The notes below the pieces were generated by a model, which was not told the DNA's origin, did no database searches, and was given only the letters and a program-made list of their open reading frames with translations. Shown in pieces: positions 1 to 9,700 of a DNA stretch of 64,000 bases (position 1 is the first letter of the stretch; every line of letters starts with the position of its first letter). The DNA comes from Orychophragmus violaceus. Its lineage: Eukaryota > Streptophyta > Magnoliopsida > Brassicales > Brassicaceae. The stretch spans positions 42,171,270-42,235,269 of the forward strand of contig CM058239.1 of the NCBI GenBank assembly GCA_030180135.1, written 5' to 3'. The translations under genes were made by a program, and so were the position numbers.

Positions 1-430
1 AAATAATATATTTTTTTAAAAAAATTAAAAACTAAATCTTAATTTTTAAACCCTAATTTCTAAACCCTAAACCATAATTTGAAATAAAAAAATATATATA
101 AATTAAAACTAACCATAAATATAAACCCAATATGTAATCTTAAAAAAATAAAAACCTAAACCCTAAACCCCTAAACCCTAATCCATAAAACCTAAACCAT
201 AATCCCTAAACCATATGTAAACCTTAAAAATAAAAAATAAACCCTAAAAGGCTTAAACCCTTATCCATAATCACTAAACCTTAAACCCCAAAGGGCTTAA
301 ACCCTAAACTCTAAATCCTAAACCATAATCCTTAAAACCTAAACCCCAAAGGGCTTAAACGCAAAGGACCTAATCTCTAAACCCTAAACTCTAAAGACCC
401 TTATCCTTAAACCCTACATCCCTATTTGAA
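1..430. repeat. Degenerate telomere-like repeat tract
   Basis: The stretch is dominated by short variants of the plant telomere unit CCCTAAA (ACCCTAAACC, CCTAAACC, TAAACCATAA) with AT-rich filler. No long run of perfect units is present, so this is a decayed interstitial or subtelomeric tract and not an active telomere. The C-rich strand reads left to right. The remaining bases up to about 480 are AT-rich with no gene visible. Confidence 0.75.
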
Positions 431-483
431 AACTCTAAATTTTTTTATAAATATTGATATATATTATTATCTATTTTTATAAA

Positions 484-684
484 ATATTATATGTTTAATT
501 CTTTAAACATAACAAATTTGCCACACATTTCGTAAATACCTCTCAAGAACATCAGTAACATCTGATTCACAAGTACCACAGTTATACAACTTTGGACCTT
601 GTGCATCAATTTTCTGAGGATAAGGCTGAACCTTCTTATTGCAAGACTTACACGAAAAATAGTATTACCTAACACTTATGTCGA
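484..684 (-). pseudogene. Fragment of RPA1-like zinc-finger gene, interrupted by the Athila-like insertion
   Basis: Read on the minus strand, this segment encodes a cysteine-rich stretch of the type CKSCNKKV...YNCGTCESDVTDVL, which resembles the C-terminal zinc finger of replication protein A large subunit. RPA-like ORFs are common in Brassicaceae and are also carried by plant Helitrons. The similarity ends at the TSD of the gypsy element (680-684), and a stretch at about 16388-16440 on the far side of that element plausibly continues the upstream part (encoded VTVAIVESVDI). An in-frame stop (TAG) lies near the join. No complete gene is present. Confidence 0.5.
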
Positions 685-1847
685 TGATAGGTCAAGAATT
701 ATCCCTATTCTAACTGCAAGTGCACAGATATGCAATCGTAGTACAAAGGGTATCGAATCCACAGAGACTCTAGATTCTTGCGATAGATTATAGAACGTCG
801 AATTAAGCTAGGTGAAACAGTAGTGAAAGCAGTAAATCAGAACAGAATGTAAAGTGAGCGGTGTAAGCAGGCAAGTGAAGCGTCGGGTCAAGGGAGTTCT
901 CAGGAAATCAGGAACATAGGCAACCAATCAATCGGGATCTAATTAAGAATTGTTCTAGAACTAGAATCACAGAATTATAACAGACCAATTTTCGTTGCGA
1001 ATACTATCTATGTCTAACAACCTAGCAAGCCAACTTTCGTTGCGAATACTAGAGTTCTAAAAAAGCATTAATCTCAATTTCTTTCGTTCACAATTCTCCT
1101 AACCCAAATTTCTTTGCGAATAGTTAAATTGCTCATCTAGGTTCTTTCTAGTTAATTAACCAATTGTCGTTGTGGAAATCAACCTAACATCATAAATCTG
1201 GGTAGCTAATTCAGATTAAGCAGTAAGAACAACCCTAGATGAAGAACTAACAAATATGAATCCCTACAGATTGATTAACCTATAATTCCATGAAATCCCC
1301 TGTGAGAATCCCTAAACCTAACCGGTAAACTACTCAGACATGATCATCGAAACAGAATACATCATGAATAGAAAACCAAATATCATAAAACAGAATAAGA
1401 AACAGGGGTTCGAAATCTCTTCTCTCTCGAGTACAAGACCAGCCCCTAAAACTCTCTGAATGTAAAATAAAGCGTAGCCTAAACAATGGCTTAAACCCCC
1501 TAATATAATGATCTAATCACGGCTGTGGCTTCTTTGTAATTATGAGAAACTTCGGGGCAAAGTTGCAATTTCCAAACTCTTCATTAAAACCACCGAGAAT
1601 TGTCCAACTCGCATGTGTGTCGATCGATGCACAGGTTGTGTCGATCGACACAAGACTCTGTTTTCGACAGTGAACTCTTCCTCTCGGATTAATTCTCCAA
1701 AATGCTCCAGAATGCGCCATAATGTCCAATTCCGCTCCAAATGTACCTAGACCTGTAAACATACTAAAAAGATCCCAAAACATAATAAAAGACTTAATAA
1801 ATAAGACATATACCATGGCTAAAATCCCTAAAATCCATGGTATATCA
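685..1847 (-). repeat. 3' LTR of the Athila-like element
   Basis: It starts TGATAGG and ends TATATCA, the inverted-repeat ends TGATA/TATCA. It matches 15225-16387 over its whole length. It contains one paired palindrome (about 1617-1655: TCGATCGATG followed 21 bp later by TCGATCGACA). Several short repeats of the form CTTTCGTTGCGAATA lie at about 990-1130. Open frames here (for example 1517-1816, minus) recur in all LTR copies and show no protein similarity, so I do not call genes. Confidence 0.9.
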
Positions 1848-3380
1848 ACTCCCCCACACTTAGCTTTTGCTTGCCCTCAAGCAAACAGAAAACCAAGATC
1901 AGGAGAAGAAGTTTGAAAACTTCAGAAACTCGTTTCATCGTAGGAGCACCACACTCAGATTCCCCTTAGTAAGCCGCATGAAAATGAACCTACAGACATC
2001 AAGACCAACATGTACTTCCCCCACACTTTGCAACTATCCTGAGTAAACTCCACAATCACATTCAGAGCATTCAAATTCACCATACTGACTTCTATAAGAT
2101 ATGAAGTGCGGTCTCACCTATGGGGTATCGATCAAAGAACACATGGATTCTTACTCTGTTAGCACCTGACCACTCAACTGTTGCTTATGGTCCCTTTCTT
2201 CTATTTTCCCTTCCTTAGCACTAATTTTTCCCCACTGGGTATCATTTAATTTTTTTCTATCAGTACTCTTCCCTTACTGGAGTTTACTTTGGACACGTTT
2301 CCATGGATGCACAGGAGGTAATAAGGGTCTCTACCACTCCCGCGACCACTTCGAAGCTACTAGCTTATCCTCAGTTTATTACTCTCTTTTTTTTTACTTT
2401 CAAGGCAGGGGAGAAGGGAACCATAATCAGAAAGGTTTACAAGCTGTGCCAAGACTAACAGAGGAATCCGACTACCTGAAGTGATATGGGTGTCCTCAGT
2501 AGGCTGGTCTTTGTTGGGTTTTCTAATAGTCATAGATCATCTGCAACTCATCCAATGGTCACTTAAGTTCCTGCAAGTGTGGTAATCTCCTCAAAAAGTC
2601 CTTGCTTCCTACTCAGTTTGACTCAATAAAACAAATTTTGGACTGACACTAAGAAAACAAAAGCGTGCGTCAGTAGCTACCTCCCCCACACTTAAACTAC
2701 ACTGTCCCCAGTGTAATCAAGCTTAGGCTCGGTGAGAAAAGAAATCGGAATGAAAACAAACCGAAAAGAGTCAGAACACTTACCTGTCGTCGGCCTGCGT
2801 CGATCGATGCCACTAGGGTGTCGATCGATGCAAGGCGATTATGCCCACGGTTATGTAAATAACCGGTATCTGAACTGCAATTAAATCGGTAAACCTTAAA
2901 TCGCAACTGTGTCGACCGATGCACTATGTGTGTCGATCGATGCAGTGCGATTCTGCCTATTTTCTCACGCCTTTGAACACACAAAAATAGGAAATCAAAA
3001 ACACCAAATCAAAATGAAAAATGAAAACAAAAACGAAACTTACAGTGGGTTGCCTTCCACTAAGCGCTTGTTTAAAGTCATTAACTTGACTATGAGATAG
3101 AGATTAGACTCATGGAGGTTTCAACAGAGACTATGAGTGCCTCTGTGAATGTCTCCTCATCCAAGGTGGCGTATAAGCTTTCGGATCATGAGATTTTCCA
3201 AGGAACGGAGGAGTAGAACCAGGGCAGGAGCGAAGCGTGGGTGGGATTCTGCGTTTTCCTGCATTCAAAGCTGATGGATCAGGAGGTTTAAGTTTAGAAG
3301 CTTTATACATGTGCTTTAGTGGATGAGAGAGATCTGGAGCTTTCTGCTTAGGAGCAGTTGCAGGATCTGAAGATGTTAGA
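1848..3380 (-). repeat. Duplicated 3' internal region of the Athila-like element
   Basis: This stretch is a near-identical second copy of 3814-4486 joined to 12774 through about 13630, that is, the 3' untranslated region and the 3' end of the protease frame. It begins next to the LTR with a polypurine-type tract (reverse complement of ACTCCCCCACACTT). It lacks the copia insertion and so keeps the empty target site at about 2510-2530. Its right end stops inside the protease-coding part and is joined directly to the truncated LTR at about 3380-3386. Paired palindromes lie at about 2797-2840 and 2910-2945. No intact gene is present. Confidence 0.8.
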
Positions 3381-3813
3381 GATTCTTCTCTCTCGAGTAC
3401 AAGACCAGCCCCTAAAACTCTCTGAATGTAAAATAAAGTGTAGCCTAAACAATGGCTTAAAAACCCTAATATAATGATCTAATCACGGTTGTGGCTTCTT
3501 TGTAATTATGAGAAACTTCGGGGCAAAGTTACAATTTCCAAACTCTTCATTAAAACCACCGAGAATTGTCCAACTCGAATGTGTGTCGATCGATGCACAG
3601 GTTGTGTCGATCGACACAAGACTCTTTTTTCGACAGTGAACTCTTCCTCTCGGATTAATTCTCCAAAATGCTCCAGAATGCGCCATAATGTTCAATTCCG
3701 CTCCAAATGTACCTAGACCTGTAAACATACTAAAAAGATCCCAAAACATAATAAAAGACTTAATAAATAAGACATATACCATGGCTAAAATCCCTAAAAT
3801 CCATGGTATATCA
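3381..3813 (-). repeat. Truncated internal LTR copy of the Athila-like element
   Basis: It corresponds to the last 430 bp (plus-strand reading) of the 1163-bp LTR, from the CTCTCTCGAGTAC region to TATATCA, and carries the paired palindrome at about 3580-3620. The junction with the duplicated internal region falls in a short CT-rich stretch shared by both sides, which suggests a microhomology-mediated deletion or template switch. Internal sequence follows it directly on both sides. Confidence 0.8.
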
Positions 3814-4486
3814 ACTCCCCCACACTTAGCTTTTGCTTGCCCTCAAGCAAACAGAAAACCAAGATCAGGAGAAGAAGTTTGAAAACTTCAGAAACTCGTT
3901 TCATCGTAGGAGCACCACACTCAGATTCCCCTTAGTAAGCCGCATGAAAATGAACCTGCAGACATCAAGACCAACATGTACTTCCCCCACACTTAGCAAC
4001 TATCCTGAGTAAACTCCACAATCACATTCAGAGCATTCAAATTCACCATACTGACTTCTATAAGATATGAAGTGCGGTCTCACCTATGGGGTATCGATCA
4101 AAGAACACATGGATTCTTACTCTGTTAGCACCTGACTACTAAAATGTTGCTTCTGGTCCCTTTCTTCTATTTTCCCTTCCTTAGCACTAATTTTTCCCCA
4201 CTGGGTATCATTTAATTTTTTTTCTATCAGTGCTCTTCCCTTACTGGAGTTTACTTTGGACACGTTTCCATGGATGCACAGGAGGTAATAAGGGTCTCTA
4301 CCACTCCTGCGACCACTTCGAAGCTACTAGCTTATCCTCAGTTTATTACTCTTTTTTTTTTACTTTCAAGGCAGGGGAGAAGGGAACCATAATCAGACAG
4401 GTTTACAAGCTGTGCCAAGACTAACAGAGGAATCCGACTACCTGAAGTGATATGGGTGTCCTCAGTAGGCTGGTCTTTGTTGGGTT
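3814..4486 (-). other. 3' internal region of the Athila-like element, left of the copia insertion
   Basis: This is non-coding 3' internal sequence, beginning with a polypurine tract next to the LTR copy at 3813. It is colinear with 1848-2515 and continues at 12774 on the other side of the nested copia element. I see no gene here. Short open frames are shared with the duplicate copy and lack protein similarity. Confidence 0.7.
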
Positions 4487-5162
4487 TGTTGGAATTGTGT
4501 CCAGTAATCTCGGTACTGTCTCTAGAAAGTAAGAGTATGTCAATGATCAGACATAAGTCATATAATACTGGGGGTCATGATGGCTTGCTAGAGTCCGCTC
4601 ATGATCTATAAGTCTTGGACTTATTGCCTTTATTATATGATCCCATATGGGTCACACGCCTAAGCTAACAGGAAAATGTGTAGGAACGGCATAGCAGAAG
4701 TACAGTAAAAGTGCTAGGCATTTACTGTACTTAGAGAGAACAAAAGGTTTAGCCACTGTGCATCGATCGATGCATAAGGTGCAACGATCGATGCAGTGCG
4801 TAAACACCGACGAGTTCATTGGTATTTGGGCCAAATGGCCCAAACGGAACAGGACGAGTTTTGTGTCATAAAACTCGAGTTTCAGACTGATTAACCCTAA
4901 GATTTGAGCCGTAAACTCTCTCTCTCTCTGCGCCGAGTTCCCCTGGTGGTCTAGCAGCTGTTTCCTGTGAAAGCGTGTGTGAACCTTTGGAGGATTCATC
5001 CCTCGGTGTTTCTCTGATCTCAGACATACCATCCATTTCCGCTGCAATAACAGGTATAAGGTGAGATCATCATTTGTTTCTATTCTGAGAAGAACCTAGA
5101 TCGCATGTTTAGGATAATCTGAATCTGGAATTGAATCAGGATTTATCTAAACGTTCCCAACA
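4487..5162 (+). repeat. 5' LTR of Copia-1
   Basis: This 676-bp LTR is bounded by TGTTGGAATT and GTTCCCAACA. It contains one paired palindrome at about 4763-4800 (CGATCGATGCA twice, 21 bp apart) and a short CT repeat at about 4917-4930. The minus-strand open frame at 4652-5047 recurs in the 3' LTR and is not a gene. Confidence 0.95.
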
Positions 5163-5163
5163 G

Positions 5164-5175
5164 TGGTATCAGAGC
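5164..5175 (+). other. Primer-binding site of Copia-1 (initiator tRNA-Met)
   Basis: The sequence TGGTATCAGAGC begins two bases after the 5' LTR. It is the standard copia match to the 3' end of initiator methionine tRNA. Confidence 0.95.
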
Positions 5176-6719
5176 CAGGTTCTGGTTCTTCTTGTTTAGA
5201 TTCATGTTTTAGGATTGTTTAGAGAGGTGTTTTTGAATCAATCTACTGATAAGATTAAAACACTTAAGAAACAAGAATTAAATCCTAAACAAACAGTTGA
5301 AAAATCGCATGACCAAGCTATATTGATTTGGTATGCGATCGAAACTGATCTTGCATCGACTGAGATCGCATTGCATCGATCGATGCAATGCAAGGATCGA
5401 TCGTTGCAGTCGCGAGAGATTAACCGCGATCGCATGGATCGTTCGAACGATCGCATGGATCTCGCGAGAATCTCTCGGCCAAACCTGATAACCGTTCGTG
5501 CACACGTGAGAGCATCGATCGTTGCAGGATCGATGAACGATCGTTGCAGGATCGATGCTGTGAGCATCGATCGATGCGGTTAGGGTTTTGGCTCGGTTTA
5601 ATTTGATTAAAATTGATTCGTTCTGGTTTAATAAACAGATTTAATAATTTTATTAAGTCTGGTTAAACCGGGATAAGAAATCCAATGTCGAAAGAAATAT
5701 TGGATTTAGTGCCTAAACCAGGAATTTCTAATTTGATTTGGTTGGACCAAATAAATTGAGAAAATCCGGTTTAGTAAATAACCGGTTGACAATTGTGGTC
5801 ATCGTAGTAATTAAAACTTGGTTAGACCAGTTTTAATGAACCAGACCGGTTATGTCAATTAATTGGACAATTGGGTCATGTCTTGGACATGGACCAATTC
5901 TTGGGCCTCGGGCCAAGAAGTTAAAACAATTGGGCCAGTTAATTGAGTCTTTCTTCAGAATAATTTAAAATCTATTTTATAAATTTATAAAGTCGTTTTT
6001 GAATTATATTTTCCGAAATTTTATAATTAGAAAGTTTCTTTAAATAGAAGTTTCTGAATTTGCGGGTTTTGGATTTTAAAGAAATTTCTAAAGTTAGAAA
6101 GTTTCCGGTTTTAGAAAATTTCCAATTTTAGAAAGTTTCCAAAATAGTAGGTTTCCATAAATAGTAAGTTTCCCGAAATAGTAATCTTCTATTTTGGGAA
6201 TGATTTTAATAAACCTACGGACCTCAAATAATATCAAGCGTTGGATGTCTTGTTCGGGCTATGTCAGCTGTCAAAGCCCATTCAATTGCATTCATGGCCT
6301 TACAGTGTGAGGATGTCTGCTTTTGCGTGAGTAAGACGGTTTGTGATTCATAAATGTCATTGGGAGTCCCAGACATTAATGATTACATGACTGTATAGTC
6401 TGGTTTTCTTGACTAGGCCATCGGGAGTCCCGGGCCTTGAGACATCAGAGTGGATTGGGCCTCGGGCCCAGATTCACAACCAAGAGTTATATCACGGATA
6501 CAATTAGCCGATATAGGGCTTACCGATATAAGCTAAGATTAGGTGACGGCCAGTGGCCCACTTTAATCTTAGTTATATGTGGATCTTGGAATCATTATAT
6601 TCTATTGAGGGTAACTTATGTTATTGAATATAATGCGTGATTAATCATATTATTCTATAATACGAGATTAATCATTTTGAACATATAACTAATAACCTTT
6701 TTATTTAAATATTTCAGAT
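5176..6719 (+). other. Long 5' leader of Copia-1 with palindrome cluster and A/T-rich short repeats
   Basis: About 1.5 kb of leader precedes the polyprotein. The region 5340-5580 is crowded with CGATCGATG and CGATCGTTG palindromes (for example at about 5375, 5395, 5515, 5560), which produce spurious open frames on both strands. The region 6020-6200 holds a degenerate series of AGAAAGTTTCC units at roughly 20-bp intervals. I see no conserved protein in this leader. Confidence 0.75.
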
Positions 6720-9700
6720 ATGACTACTACAAGCACACAAAACACATTCTCGATCCGGTCTGTTCTCGAAAAGGAGAAGCTGACTGGAACGAACTTCCTG
6801 ACATGGTCAAGGAACTTGAGGCTGGTCCTCAAGCAGGAGAAGAAGGACTACGTCCTTCGAGATCCCCTCCCCGAGAGGCCTCTTGCCAATGCTGCCAGGA
6901 CTCTGCACAATGCTTGGGAAAAGCATTCGTCAGATGAAAATGATGTTTATTGCCTGATGTTGGTGACAATGACTCCTGAGCTGCAAAAACAGTTCGAAAG
7001 TGTATTGTCTCCAATCGAGATCATGGCAAGCCTGAAATCGCTTTTTCAGGAGCAGGCTAGGACCGAGAGGTTCCAGACAGTTAAGAACCTCTTGGACTGT
7101 AAGTTGGCTGCGAATGCGGCAGTGAGTCCTCATGTGTTGAAGATGATGGGTTATCTCGATCATCTTCACAAACTCGACTGTCCAATCAGCCAAGAACTTG
7201 CCTGCGACATCATTCTGCAGTCTTTACCTGCAAGCTATGATCAGTTCATTCTGAACTTTAACATGCATGGCTTGAGTAAGACACTGCCTGAGCTTCACGG
7301 AATGCTCAAGACTGCAGAGCCCAACTTGAAGAAAACCGCCAAGGACCCCAATGTACTTATGGTACAAAAGGGCAAGGGGTTTAAGAAGTCTTCTGCTAAG
7401 GATAAGGGAAAGGCCAAGGGTGTCCAAGTCTTGGACAAGGACACGCCAAAGCCCAAGCCCAAGTCCAAGGCTGGGCCTACTGACATGTGCAGGTTCTGCA
7501 AAGAACTGGGGCATTGGAGAAGAGATTGTAAGAAATTCCAGGAAGGTCTAAAGGAATTAAAGAAGAAGACTTTCGAGACTTCTTCATCAGGTATTTTTGT
7601 TATAGAAGTTAATACAACTACTTCTGATAATACCTCATGGGTCATGGATACTGGTTGTGGGGCTCATATTTGTACTAATATGCAGGCACTCAGCAACAGT
7701 AGAAGGCTGAAGCAAGGACAAGTGGAACTACGAGTTGGGAATGGAGCGAAAGTTTCAGCACTAGCTGTAGGAACTTACTTGTTGTCTTTACCTTCGGGAT
7801 TGATTTTAGAACTTAATAATTGTTATTTTGTACCTGCTATAAGCAGAAATATTATTTCAATTTCTTTGTTGGATTTGGAAGGTTATGATTTTTCAGTTAA
7901 GAATAAATTATGTTCCTTCAATCGCAACAATTTGTTCTATGGTTCTGCCCCTCTTACGAATGGGCTTTACATACTCGATCAATCCGCGCCAATTTATAAC
8001 ATTAATACCAAACGGTTTAAACCTAATGAGGAAAACCGAACGTTTCTATGGCATTGTCGTTTAGGGCACATCAGCGAGAAACGCATCAAGAGGCTCCATT
8101 CGAATGGACTTCTTGGCTCATTTGACTTTGAGTCATGTGAGAAATGCGAATCCTGCATGATGGGCAAAATGACACGGGCCCCCTTTAATAAACCTAACGA
8201 GAGGGCCAGTGACTTATTGGGCCTGATACACACTGATGTGTGTGGCCCAATGTCCACTAATGCAAGAGGAAACTATCAGTACTTCATTACCTTCATTGAT
8301 GATTTCAGTAGGTATGGATATGTTTATTTAATGAAACATAAGTCTGAATCTTTTGAGAAGTTCAGAGAATTCCAAAATGAAGTACAGAACCAACTTGGCA
8401 AAAGCATTAAGGCTCTTCGGTCCGACCGAGGAGGAGAATACTTAAGCCAGGAATTCAGTGATCATCTAAGAGAGTGTGGGATCGTATCCCAACTCACTCC
8501 TCCTGGAACACCTCAATGGAATGGTGTGTCTGAGAGGAGAAATCGGACCTTATTGGATATGGTTCGATCTATGATGAGTCACACAGACCTTCCAATATCC
8601 CTTTGGGGATATGCTCTGCTAACAGCAGTGTTCACTCTAAATAGAGCGCCATCAAAAGCAGTAGCAAAGACACCATATGAATTATGGACTGGAGTTGCTC
8701 CAGTGCTGTCTTATCTAAGAATTTGGGGTTGTGAAGCCTATGTTAAGAGATTAATCTCAGATAAGCTTACACCAAAATCTGATAAATGCTATTTCATTGG
8801 TTATCCACGGGAAACCAAGGCTTATTACTTCTATCTACGTTCCGAGAACAAGATCTTTGTTGCCCGGGATTGTAACTTTCTTGAGAGAGAATTTCTCTCT
8901 AAGAAAGACAGTGGGAGTAAGGTACTGCTTGAAGAAATTCAAGATGAACAGGATACTGCTCAACCTAATGAAGAAGAGCAGCAGGAGGACCTACAAGAAA
9001 TTGTAGAGCCTGAACCTGTAGTACCTGAAGTTCGAAGATCCGGGAGGATCCGTCACGAACCCGAGAGATATCAGGGATTCCTCGTGACTGACTGTCATGA
9101 TCTTTTGATCATTGATGGTGATGAACCATCGAACTTCAATCAAGCCATGATGGGCCCAGATTCCTCTAAGTGGCGCAAGGCCACTGATTCCGAAATGGAC
9201 TCCATGTCGGTCAACCAAGTCTTTTCGTTGGTTGATTTACCCGCTGGTGTAAAAGCCATCGAGTGCAAATGGATCTTCAAGAAGAAGATTGACGTGGATG
9301 GAAATGTCCAGATTTATAAAGCCAGGTTGGTGGCAAAAGGTTTCAGACAAGTTCACGGTGTGGACTACGATGAAACCTATTCACCGGTGGCTATGATGAA
9401 ATCTATTCGGATTCTACTAGCAACTGCAGCTTTTCATGATTATGAAATTTGGCAGATGGACGTGAAAACCGCCTTCCTGAATGGTATTCTGGAAGAGGAT
9501 GTGTATATGACACAACCTGACGGTTACATAGATCCAAAGAATGCTGGGAAAGTATGCAAGCTTCATAAATCCATTTATGGATTGAAACAAGCATCGAGGA
9601 GCTGGAATCTTCAGGGATTCCTCGTGACTGACTGTCATGATCTTTTGATCATTGATGGTGATGAACCATCGAACTTCAATCAAGCCATGATGGGCCCAGA

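Noticed and set aside
1517..1816. 99-residue frame in the Athila-like LTRs
   Set aside because: Present in each LTR copy, with changes that do not look protein-conserving; treated as LTR sequence.
2797..2945. Regularly spaced repeats suggesting a CRISPR-like array
   Set aside because: Repeats come as isolated pairs inside retrotransposons in a plant genome, with no leader, no long array and no cas genes.
4652..5047. 131-residue frame in the Copia-1 LTR
   Set aside because: It is repeated in the 3' LTR (12258-12653), contains the palindrome pair, and resembles no protein.
5215..5583. Open frames on both strands in the Copia-1 leader
   Set aside because: They are generated by CGATCGATG palindromes, which read as HRSM/DRSL-type words in every frame. 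No protein family is recognisable.
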